Assembly: GCA_020721165.1 (NCBI GenBank)
Contig: DYNG01000010.1
Span: 1 to 6,791 of the forward strand
Length of the DNA stretch: 6,791 nucleotides
From: Desulfocapsa sulfexigens
GTDB taxonomy: Bacteria > Desulfobacterota > Desulfobulbia > Desulfobulbales > Desulfocapsaceae
Direction of reading: 5' to 3'
Under the pieces are notes generated by a model. It worked only from the letters and a program-made list of their open reading frames with translations. It was not told the DNA's origin and did not search any database. This document shows, one piece after another, positions 1 to 5,476 of the stretch. Each line of letters opens with the position of its first letter. Position 1 is the stretch's first letter. The position numbers were made by a program, and so were the translations under genes.

Positions 1-582
1 TATGCCATTTCCGAGACCCAGAAATTCGGGCATGTGACCTATTTCTGGAATGGCAATCGCAGCGGCTTTGTGGATGAGAGTCTGGAAACCTATGAAGAAA
101 TTCCCTCGGACAAGGTGACCTTTGATCTGCGGCCCTGGATGAAGGCGGCCGATATTACCGATCAGGTGATTGCCGCCATTCATTCGGGCAAACATAAATT
201 TATCCGTCTCAATCTGGCCAATGGCGATATGGTTGGTCATACCGGCATGCCTCTTTCTGTGCGAATTGCCGTGGAGACCGTTGATCTGTCGCTGAAAAGA
301 ATTCTGGAGGCCCTGAAAAAAGCGGGAGGCATCGCCCTGATTACCGCCGATCATGGCAATGCCGACTGTATGTGGACCGAGAAAAAAGGGGTGCGAACCG
401 CGATGGTGGCCCATACCCTCAATCCGGTGCCGCTGATTGTCAAGGATTTCAACGGCAAGAACGATTTTCAGATGGCGGGGCTGGAGCATCCCGGACTGGC
501 GAATGTGGCGGCGACTCTCTGCAATCTGCTGGGGTTTGCAGCCCCGGATGATTATGAGCGCTCCCTGCTGGTTATTCCCTGA
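1..582 (+). CDS. gpmI: 2,3-bisphosphoglycerate-independent phosphoglycerate mutase, C-terminal part
   Basis: This is the 3' end of the cofactor-independent, manganese-dependent mutase that interconverts 3- and 2-phosphoglycerate in glycolysis and gluconeogenesis in the cytoplasm. The reading frame is open from base 1 and gives 193 residues, roughly the last third of a family that is usually about 510-550 residues, so the start lies outside the window. Visible family signatures are SETQKFGHVTYFWNG (fragment residues 4-18), GDMVGHTG (metal ligands Asp76 and His80), TADHGNAD (Asp117 and His118) and AHTLNPVP (metal ligand His138). The C-terminal GLANVAATLCNLLGF stretch is also typical. All catalytic elements expected in this part are intact and the gene ends cleanly at a TGA. 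The sequence looks closer to the plant-like and delta-proteobacterial branch than to E. coli GpmI, which is an impression from memory. Confidence 0.96.
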   Translation, partial: YAISETQKFGHVTYFWNGNRSGFVDESLETYEEIPSDKVTFDLRPWMKAADITDQVIAAIHSGKHKFIRLNLANGDMVGHTGMPLSVRIAVETVDLSLKRILEALKKAGGIALITADHGNADCMWTEKKGVRTAMVAHTLNPVPLIVKDFNGKNDFQMAGLEHPGLANVAATLCNLLGFAAPDDYERSLLVIP

Positions 583-655
583 CCCAGGCAACCTGCATCT
601 GCCTGATACAATTGGCAGGAATTTGGATCATGGAAGGGTCTCATATTTCCTGTCA

Positions 656-682
656 CCCTGATAAGTAACCGTGATATCAGGG
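656..682 (+). other. Stem-loop downstream of gpmI
   Basis: CCCTGATA (656-663) pairs perfectly with TATCAGGG (675-682) across an 11-base loop. It lies 74 bases after the gpmI stop. There is no T-run after it, so it is not a convincing intrinsic terminator. It could act in mRNA 3'-end stability or with Rho, or be chance. Confidence 0.3.
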
Positions 683-757
683 ATAATCGCCCCATATAGA
701 TTTGCAACTTCGTTGTCATCGTTGCAGTATTTGTGGTAGAGATCAGGAATCCATATG

Positions 758-765
758 TTAACTTG
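758..765. repeat. Target-site duplication, left copy (TTAACTTG)
   Basis: TTAACTTG directly abuts the left inverted-repeat arm and is repeated identically at 953-960, just outside the right arm. An 8-bp direct repeat around an inverted-repeat element is the usual mark of transposase-mediated insertion. The sequence is AT-rich, as for many 8-bp-duplicating families. Confidence 0.75.
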
Positions 766-790
766 AGGGGGTAGTCGGTTAGCGTTACCT
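766..790 (+). repeat. Left terminal inverted repeat of the MITE
   Basis: This 25-base arm has the core GGGGGTAGTCGGTTAGCG and is the reverse complement of 927-951 except at one position (T786 here, where the reverse complement of the other arm has C). Such near-identity suggests a fairly recent insertion or continued selection for transposase binding. Confidence 0.85.
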
Positions 791-926
791 CCCCTGTTTT
801 ATGATGTGTGTGCACCAGAAATCACACTATTCGCTTTAGATTATTTGTATTGTATGTCAATGATTACATCCAGTTATCGCGCGTACCGTTTTCCATGCGA
901 TTTGGTCATGCCATGTATATATTCAC

Positions 927-951
927 AGGTGACGCTAACCGACTACCCCCT
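927..951 (-). repeat. Right terminal inverted repeat of the MITE
   Basis: This is the reverse-complement arm of 766-790, with core CGCTAACCGACTACCCCC. Positions 927-951 pair with the left arm at 24 of 25 bases. The transcript of the element could fold into a long hairpin with a 136-base loop. Confidence 0.85.
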
Positions 952-952
952 T

Positions 953-960
953 TTAACTTG
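953..960. repeat. Target-site duplication, right copy (TTAACTTG)
   Basis: This is an identical copy of 758-765, placed one base beyond the right inverted repeat. Removing 758-952 would restore a single TTAACTTG running straight into the 18 bases before the DUF429 start codon, a plausible pre-insertion sequence. Confidence 0.75.
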
Positions 961-978
961 TTAGCCCTGAAATAAAAT

Positions 979-1665
979 ATGAGCACAGCAATTGGAATCG
1001 ATCCAGCTTCAGGCAAGGAAACATGCATTTGGCAGAGAAGCGATTTTGTATTTGTCAAAGCACAGAATGTCCGGCCCACGGTGGCAGCTTTACTCAATAA
1101 ACATCCAAATTGCGTTATTGCCTGGGATGCTCCGGTATCCTTCGGAAGGAATTCATTCTCTGATCGCCGGGTAGATAAAGTCACTAGAGCCTGGATAAAG
1201 GAAAAAGTGGCGCAGGGTCGGTTAGAGAAAAGCGCTGTTAATGCGTTGCCCTTTTCGGGGCTGTCTCATTGGGTGATTTCCTGCGAAGCCCTTGGTAGCC
1301 CTTTTGGCAAAAAGCTCAATGGCCTCTCCCTATATCCCAACAAGCAGTTTAATGGAGAAAACGGTCAGCATCTGGTCGAAGTCCATCCCGCAGTTGCTAT
1401 GGCCTGTCTATGGCTGGATAACGATATCGAATCAACATTCCCTGTCTATAAAAAGTCCCAAGAATCACGCAAAGCCATTGTGGAAGCACTTTCCTTCCCG
1501 GAGGCATGCATCGAAAGCGATGACATACTTGATTCCTATGTTGCCTATCTCATGGCGGAATTATTTGTGAATGGGAATTCCGTATCTGTTTGCGATCCGG
1601 CAGAAGGCAGTTATGTGCTGCCCAAAGGAGCATCAACACATGAACTCAGCAGCAGAATGGGTTAA
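979..1665 (+). CDS. DUF429 family protein, predicted RNase H-fold nuclease
   Basis: The 228-residue protein matches the pattern of DUF429 proteins, which are predicted to adopt an RNase H-like nuclease fold and have no well-established physiological role. Supporting motifs are the N-terminal GIDPASG (residues 6-12, Asp8), AWDAP (48-52, Asp50), EVHPAVA (134-140, Glu134) and the C-terminal SDDILDSYVAYLMAE (180-194, Asp181, Asp182 and Asp185). These acidic residues are spaced as expected for a metal-dependent RNase H-like site. No signal peptide or membrane segment is seen, so it is probably cytoplasmic. The ATG at 979 is the first possible start because an in-frame TAA lies at 973-975. There is no clear Shine-Dalgarno before it. 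GC content is about 47% in sampled lines (28 of 60 at 1021-1080 and at 1441-1500), much lower than the downstream kinase gene, which fits horizontal acquisition. A MITE sits just upstream, and the next ORF overlaps its end by 26 bases. Confidence 0.85.
   Translation: MSTAIGIDPASGKETCIWQRSDFVFVKAQNVRPTVAALLNKHPNCVIAWDAPVSFGRNSFSDRRVDKVTRAWIKEKVAQGRLEKSAVNALPFSGLSHWVISCEALGSPFGKKLNGLSLYPNKQFNGENGQHLVEVHPAVAMACLWLDNDIESTFPVYKKSQESRKAIVEALSFPEACIESDDILDSYVAYLMAELFVNGNSVSVCDPAEGSYVLPKGASTHELSSRMG
1624..1630 (+). promoter_or_regulatory. Strong Shine-Dalgarno inside the end of the DUF429 gene
   Basis: AAAGGAG is followed by 9 bases and then ATG at 1640. This is a better ribosome binding site than that of the DUF429 gene itself. 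It implies that translation of a second gene really was meant to start at 1640, coupled to the DUF429 gene. Confidence 0.55.
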
Positions 1666-1735
1666 CAAGGCAAATTCACTCGGACGGAAAAAAGCGCCGT
1701 TCGCTATCGCTCACTCTGCTTTTTACCGCCGGTGA
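1640..1735 (+). pseudogene. 31-codon ORF, possible broken start of a pabB-like gene
   Basis: An ATG with a well-placed AAAGGAG opens a 31-residue ORF that overlaps the DUF429 gene by 26 bases and ends at TGA 1733-1735. Its residues 8-21, VNKANSLGRKKAPF, resemble the N-terminus of aminodeoxychorismate synthase component I (PabB), where a variable-length N...LG..K.PF segment precedes a hydrophobic FIIDF-like strand. After PF the similarity stops and the sequence becomes AIAHSAFYRR in a region of inverted repeats. The simplest reading is the 5' remnant of a gene whose body was deleted or replaced at about base 1700. The match is short and from memory. It could equally be a genuine small protein or a chance ORF behind a real ribosome site. 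Confidence 0.35.
1685..1728. repeat. Inverted repeat with A-tract and T-tract arms
   Basis: CGGAAAAAAGC (1685-1695) pairs with GCTTTTTACCG (1718-1728) at 10 of 11 positions, with a 22-base loop that contains the alternative AGCG/CGCT pairing. It overlaps the end of the 31-codon ORF. On the minus strand the pairing AGCG...CGCT is followed by a T-run, so it could serve as a weak terminator for leftward transcription. It could also be an end of a small repeat element. Confidence 0.4.
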
Positions 1736-1749
1736 TTTGCAGCGTTCTC

Positions 1750-1782
1750 GCCTGAAGGCAGGCCGCCCCGGTCGTTTTTCTT
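1750..1782 (+). terminator. Possible intrinsic terminator before the 571-residue protein gene
   Basis: Two overlapping small hairpins are possible: GCCTG/CAGGC (1750-1754 with 1759-1763) and GGCCG/CGGTC (1761-1765 with 1769-1773, one G-U pair). The second is followed after one base by TTTTTCTT (1775-1782). It would end transcription coming from the DUF429 region before the operon at 1846. The stem is only five pairs, so this is tentative. Confidence 0.35.
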
Positions 1783-1829
1783 GTATGATACCCTGATGAT
1801 TGCCATGCGTCATCGTTATTTTCTTTCCC

Positions 1830-1835
1830 AGGAGG
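1830..1835 (+). promoter_or_regulatory. Shine-Dalgarno for the 571-residue protein gene
   Basis: AGGAGG ends 10 bases before the ATG at 1846. It fixes that start over any later in-frame ATG. Confidence 0.75.
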
Positions 1836-1845
1836 CCCAATTGTT

Positions 1846-3561
1846 ATGGAAACTCTGACCAGATCCCAAAAGGCCCGGCTGGCCATTCATTCGTTTCAAA
1901 CCCTGGCCGATGCCCTGACCTTGCGCGGCAATTATAAACCTTCGGGAAAATCCGGGGAAAAACTGGCGGAATCCTTGAGGCAATTTTCTCCTGAAATCTA
2001 CGGCTCCATGAGTGATCCGCGGATCGTTGAGTTGCAGGGTCTCGAATATGTGGTTGATCGGATGCCCAAAGGGATTGAACGGTGCAATCGCATTATCCTG
2101 ACTGGCAACGAGGATTTTCAGAACACCTCCTTTGTCCAGGTGCTGCCCTTAAAACGGCGTCGTCTCTCCTATCTGGTCTCGGAAAAGGAGTTCTGCTTTG
2201 TCATCACCAAGGGTATGACCGAGGTCTATGACATCCTGACCCATATTACCTTCCTCACCATTGAGGCGCAGAAAATCCAGCAACAGATCTGTGATAAGGA
2301 GGGCGGCACCTGTCCCGAGTGGCACGAACTGGGCAAGGCGGCCCGTGGTGAACTGACCCTGGAGGGGGCAACGCTTGACCAGGCCATCTGGAATCTTTCC
2401 ATCATTCTCGGTCGGACCTATAAAGAGACGCGAGCCACCTACGAAAGCATGAACCAGACTCATCATGGCCTCCACTCAAACAGCGGTCTCTTTGCGATTA
2501 TTTATGGCATGGGTGAACGAGTCATCAGCGAGCTCAAATCCCCGGATGAGCATTTGACCATCTATTTTCCCCCCTCCCTGCAAGAGATGATCGGTCATCA
2601 TCAGTCCGCCTCTACCTGGGCCCAGGCGGTGAAGGAGCATCTGATCCAGCGGAACTTGCAGGAACGGCCCCTGCATCTCATCAGCGCCAACATGCATTCG
2701 GTGAAGAATGTCATTTATGGCGCCGCAGTCGTCTCCGCCGCCGGTGAGATCGCGCCTCCCAGCCTGTATGAGATGATTCCTCTGCTCAAAGACCGGGGCG
2801 AGGAGGTGGATTCGTTTGCCGGTCAGCATGGCTATTCTTTCCTGGCCGATGGCTCTGGGTCAAGCATTGATGTTATGGTCATTGATGTCGCCGGGATTGA
2901 TTCGGCCCTTCTCCATCCGGAAATATCATTTGATAGTGAATATATCCAGCGGGAAAAACCGGTGATGGTGATTATGGACTATGCCTTTGGCACCCAGGCC
3001 TTTGATGTGATGGATGAGCTGCTGCGCCCCTACCACCGTGACGGGCGGACCATCCCCTTTCATTTTGTTTCCATTGCCATTATGGGCAAGGCCGGGATCC
3101 TGCCCGGAAAAAGAGGGGATATCATGCTGGCCACCGCCCATGTTATGGAGGGATCAGCCCATAATTATATTGTGGCCAATGAACTGCGAACCGAGGATTT
3201 TGAGGGCAAGGCCACTGTTTTTGTGGGGCCGATGGTGACCGTGCTCGGCACCTCCCTGCAAAACCGCGTGGTTCTGGAGAGATTTTCCAGTTCCAGTTGG
3301 AAGGCGGTGGGCCTGGAGATGGAGGGCGGGCATTATCAGCGGGCGATCAATGCCGCCATTATTCAAGGTCATATTTCCAGCCGGGTGCGGATCCGCTATG
3401 CCTATTATGCCTCGGATAATCCTCTTTATGACGGACAGACCCTGGCCTCCGGGTCTTTGGGGGCAGAAGGTCTGATTCCGACTTATCTGATTAGCAAAGT
3501 GCTGGTGCGGAAAATTTTGAACCCACTCGGGGATAGACGATGCGAGTTGCCGAATTTGTGA
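1846..3561 (+). CDS. Conserved protein of unknown function with AMP nucleosidase-like C-terminal motifs
   Basis: I recognise this 571-residue protein only as a conserved uncharacterised family (possibly the one named DUF6909, from memory). It has no signal peptide or membrane segment. Residues 1 to about 270 are mostly helical and polar, with conserved-looking stretches such as SPEIYGSM (48-55) and YDILTHITF (128-136). From about residue 275 it resembles the nucleoside phosphorylase-I superfamily: an opening strand LHLISANMHSVKN (276-288), IMGKAGILPGKRGDIML (412-428), VGLEMEGGHY (488-497) and ASDNPLYDGQ (522-531). The EME followed by SD-x-P-L recalls the ribose-binding glutamate and catalytic aspartate of nucleosidases, and SDNPL is close to the SDKPL of AMP nucleosidase, an enzyme that also has an extra N-terminal domain. 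An N-glycosidase or phosphorylase acting on a nucleotide is therefore a reasonable guess, not a demonstrated function. The start is set by AGGAGG at 1830. Its end overlaps the histidine kinase gene, so the two are probably co-translated. Confidence 0.8.
   Translation: METLTRSQKARLAIHSFQTLADALTLRGNYKPSGKSGEKLAESLRQFSPEIYGSMSDPRIVELQGLEYVVDRMPKGIERCNRIILTGNEDFQNTSFVQVLPLKRRRLSYLVSEKEFCFVITKGMTEVYDILTHITFLTIEAQKIQQQICDKEGGTCPEWHELGKAARGELTLEGATLDQAIWNLSIILGRTYKETRATYESMNQTHHGLHSNSGLFAIIYGMGERVISELKSPDEHLTIYFPPSLQEMIGHHQSASTWAQAVKEHLIQRNLQERPLHLISANMHSVKNVIYGAAVVSAAGEIAPPSLYEMIPLLKDRGEEVDSFAGQHGYSFLADGSGSSIDVMVIDVAGIDSALLHPEISFDSEYIQREKPVMVIMDYAFGTQAFDVMDELLRPYHRDGRTIPFHFVSIAIMGKAGILPGKRGDIMLATAHVMEGSAHNYIVANELRTEDFEGKATVFVGPMVTVLGTSLQNRVVLERFSSSSWKAVGLEMEGGHYQRAINAAIIQGHISSRVRIRYAYYASDNPLYDGQTLASGSLGAEGLIPTYLISKVLVRKILNPLGDRRCELPNL
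3529..3533 (+). promoter_or_regulatory. Ribosome site for the histidine kinase within the preceding gene
   Basis: GGGGA lies 6 bases before ATG 3540 and supports that start, which overlaps the preceding gene by 22 bases. An alternative in-frame GTG at 3558 would give a 4-base GTGA overlap with the preceding stop but has no good Shine-Dalgarno of its own. Confidence 0.5.
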
Positions 3562-5411
3562 ACCCGCGCCGATGGACGGCGGTTTCCCCTTGGGTGCTGG
3601 CGGCAGCCTGTGCCTTGCTGGCCCTGATTATCGGGGTCTTTGCGGTCAATAATTACCGGCGCGAAAAGAGCTTGATGACCCAGATGCTGGTGGAGCGGGG
3701 GGCAAGTCTGATTCGTTTTGTCAACTCCGGGGCTCGGGCCGCCTTTTTGGCGGAGGCCAGAGAGGGCGGAGTTCCGGTCTGGCAATGGGACGATTTTATG
3801 CAGGATGTGGTTGAGCGGGTGGCCGAGCATCCCGGGGTTCTGGCGCTCACGATTATTGATGACAGCGGCATGATCCTTGCCAGCTCAGAGGCCCGGAACG
3901 AGGGTGGCCGGGTGGGTGAGGAGGAACGACCCCTGGCTGGCGCCCTGGACCACAAGGGGCATGAGCCTGGTGACAGGCCGGAGTTTCGCTTTGTGGGTCG
4001 TGGCCCAGGCGCCTTCTTCCAGGTGGCCGCCCCCTTTGTTCCTCTGGGGCCTCGGCCATTGGAGGCGCAGAAACGACAGGGGGGGATTGGGCCGCAGGAC
4101 ATGCCTTCGCGGGAGGGGAATGGCGGGGGGCGCCGCCGTCAATTTTCCTGCTTGCCGCAATGTCTTGATGAGCTGCAACGGGTGGGCCAGCAACGATATA
4201 CGATTCTGGTCAAACTTGATCTGACCCAATGGAATCGGGCGGTGCGCGGCCAGTTGCTGCAGATCATGATTCTCTCCCTGGTGTTGTTGCTGGTGGGGAT
4301 CGGGGGCTGGTTGTCCTTATTGACCCTGCAAGGTCTGAAGGGGTCGCAAAGTCGGTTGAGCCGGATCACGGCCTTTCGTGACACCCTGATCTCCTCTCTG
4401 CCGGTGGGTCTGATTGTCACCGATGGCCAGGGGCGGATTATTGTCTGCAATCGGGTGGCCGGGGAGATCGCCTCGGTGCAGGAGCAGGATATCCTTGGTT
4501 CTTCTCCCCAGGCCGTCTTGCCGCCGGTTCTGGCGCAAGCCTTGGCTGAGGAAGAGAGTCAGGACGGGGCTTCCACCAGCCGGGAGGTCAGTTTGCGCAA
4601 CCTGCACGGCCAGAGCCAGTCCTTGCAACTTACCAGTTTGACCATTGTTGAGAAGGATGGTCAGGCTGCCGGACGGATGGCGCTGATTACCGATGTCAGT
4701 CAGATCAAATCCTTGCAGGAAGAGTTGCGGCGCAGTGAGCGGATGGCCGCTTTGGGCAAGATGGCGGCTGGGGTCGCGCATGAATTGCGCAATCCCCTCA
4801 GCTCGATCAAGGGCCTGGCCCTGCTCCTGCGCTCCCGTTTTCAGGGCCTTGGGAACGACCAGGAGACAGCGGACATTTTAGTGCAGGAAGTGGAGCGGTT
4901 GAACCGCAGTATTGGCGAACTGCTTGCCTATGCCCGTCCCCAGAAACTGCTGAAACAGCCCGTCCAACCGGCGGAGATAGTGGAGAAGGCCGTGTCTCTA
5001 ATCCGCATGGATGCCGAGGCCGCCGGTGTTCTGATGACCACCCGGGTGGTTGGCGAGGCGCCGGAGTTGCTGGCTGATCCCGATAAGCTCAATCAGGTAC
5101 TGTTGAACCTTTTTTTGAATGCCATCCAGGCGATGCCGCAGGGAGGCCGTTTAGATATCGAAATCGCCGGGGTCGGCACAACCGTTGAGATCCGGGTGCA
5201 GGACAGTGGGATGGGGATCAGCCGGGAGGATCTGTCGCGCGTCTTTGACCCCTATTTTACGACCAAGGCGGAAGGAACCGGGCTGGGTCTGGCCATGTCC
5301 CTGAAAATTGTGGAAGAACATGAGGGAACCATCACCGTGACCAGCGAGAAGAATGGCGGCTCGCTGTTTGTGGTGAGCTTGCCATTGAATGAGGGGCAGA
5401 GCGCCGGCTGA
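3540..5411 (+). CDS. Membrane sensor histidine kinase, ZraS/NtrB type, with PAS domain
   Basis: The 623-residue protein is a complete transmembrane sensor kinase that should autophosphorylate on histidine and pass the phosphate to a response regulator. Order of parts: membrane segment 1 (about residues 18-36), extracytoplasmic sensor region (about 38-238), membrane segment 2 (about 239-263), PAS domain (about 277-385, including SSLPVGLIVTDGQGRII), dimerisation and phosphoacceptor domain with HELRNP (His414), then the ATPase domain with N-box LLNLFLNAIQAM (Asn527), G1 box DSGMGI (555-560), F-box FDPYFTTK (569-576) and G2 box GTGLGL (579-584). All catalytic boxes are intact. The sensor region has a Gly/Arg-rich hydrophilic stretch (about 180-200) and a CLPQC pair (Cys204, Cys208) near membrane segment 2. 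The signal is unknown; ZraS relatives often sense metals or envelope stress. It overlaps the upstream gene by 22 bases. The usual sigma-54-type partner regulator is not next to it, because the following gene is convergent. Confidence 0.95.
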   Translation: MRVAEFVNPRRWTAVSPWVLAAACALLALIIGVFAVNNYRREKSLMTQMLVERGASLIRFVNSGARAAFLAEAREGGVPVWQWDDFMQDVVERVAEHPGVLALTIIDDSGMILASSEARNEGGRVGEEERPLAGALDHKGHEPGDRPEFRFVGRGPGAFFQVAAPFVPLGPRPLEAQKRQGGIGPQDMPSREGNGGGRRRQFSCLPQCLDELQRVGQQRYTILVKLDLTQWNRAVRGQLLQIMILSLVLLLVGIGGWLSLLTLQGLKGSQSRLSRITAFRDTLISSLPVGLIVTDGQGRIIVCNRVAGEIASVQEQDILGSSPQAVLPPVLAQALAEEESQDGASTSREVSLRNLHGQSQSLQLTSLTIVEKDGQAAGRMALITDVSQIKSLQEELRRSERMAALGKMAAGVAHELRNPLSSIKGLALLLRSRFQGLGNDQETADILVQEVERLNRSIGELLAYARPQKLLKQPVQPAEIVEKAVSLIRMDAEAAGVLMTTRVVGEAPELLADPDKLNQVLLNLFLNAIQAMPQGGRLDIEIAGVGTTVEIRVQDSGMGISREDLSRVFDPYFTTKAEGTGLGLAMSLKIVEEHEGTITVTSEKNGGSLFVVSLPLNEGQSAG

Positions 5412-5429
5412 AAAACATGGGCGCGGCTT

Positions 5430-5465
5430 CAATCAGGTTGTGATTGTACGGACCCTGTTGGTCTG
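5430..5465. other. Two tandem hairpins between convergent genes
   Basis: CAATCA (5430-5435) pairs perfectly with TGATTG (5441-5446), and CGGACC (5449-5454) pairs with GGTCTG (5460-5465) with one G-U pair, each with a 5-base loop. They fill most of the 65-base gap between the stops of the kinase gene and glgP. Neither is followed by a T-run on either strand, so they may mark 3' ends of both transcripts but are not classic terminators. Confidence 0.35.
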
Positions 5466-5476
5466 CGCAGAACGGC

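Larger units (their letters stand above)
766..952. mobile_element. MITE-like non-autonomous transposable element, about 187 bp
   Basis: The element is bounded by 25-bp inverted repeats (766-790 and 927-951) that match at 24 of 25 positions. It is flanked by identical 8-bp direct repeats TTAACTTG. The 136-base interior (791-926) is AT-rich, has no credible ORF and does not extend the inverted repeat, so mobilisation would need a transposase supplied from elsewhere. The G-rich tips (AGGGGG...) and 8-bp duplication are compatible with IS families that duplicate 8 bp, such as IS1595/ISXO2-like, ISL3 or IS6. I cannot assign the parent from sequence alone. The right edge is ambiguous by one base (951 or 952). 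It sits just upstream of the DUF429 gene and may have separated that gene from its original promoter. Confidence 0.8.
583..978. other. Non-coding stretch containing a MITE
   Basis: This 396-base gap between gpmI and the DUF429 gene has no ORF that looks like a real protein on either strand. It holds two things I can support: a modest stem-loop at 656-682 and the inverted-repeat element at 766-952 with its flanking 8-bp repeats at 758-765 and 953-960. The remaining 583-655 and 683-757 show only weak, chance-level palindromes. By hand count, bases 841-900 contain 23 G/C out of 60, far below the flanking genes. Confidence 0.7.

Noticed and set aside
599..618. CTGCC...GGCAG hairpin as the gpmI terminator
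   Set aside because: The stem is only five pairs with a 10-base loop and no T-run, which is within chance expectation.
552..815. Minus-strand 87-residue ORF spanning the gpmI end and the intergenic region
   Set aside because: It overlaps the well-supported gpmI end antisense, runs through the MITE arm, has no recognisable motif and no good ribosome site.
766..951. The inverted repeat as an integron attC site
   Set aside because: The arms lack the GTTRRRY/RYYYAAC core pattern, and the long perfect arms with flanking direct repeats fit a transposable element better.
906..1184. Minus-strand 92-residue ORF over the MITE right end and the DUF429 start
   Set aside because: It is antisense to the DUF429 gene, and its composition looks like a reverse-strand shadow with no family resemblance.
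1784..1789. TATGAT as a -10 box for the 1846 operon
   Set aside because: It matches the consensus at 5 of 6 positions, but there is no acceptable -35 hexamer at 16-18 bases upstream, so I do not call a promoter.
1704..1886. Minus-strand 60-residue ORF across the 1685-1782 repeat patch
   Set aside because: It is basic and low-complexity, overlaps the start of the 571-residue protein gene antisense, and its sequence is explained by the inverted repeats.
3653..4102. Minus-strand 149-residue ORF opposite the kinase sensor region
   Set aside because: It is rich in Pro, Arg and Ser, as expected for the reverse strand of a GC-rich gene, with no motif and no ribosome site.
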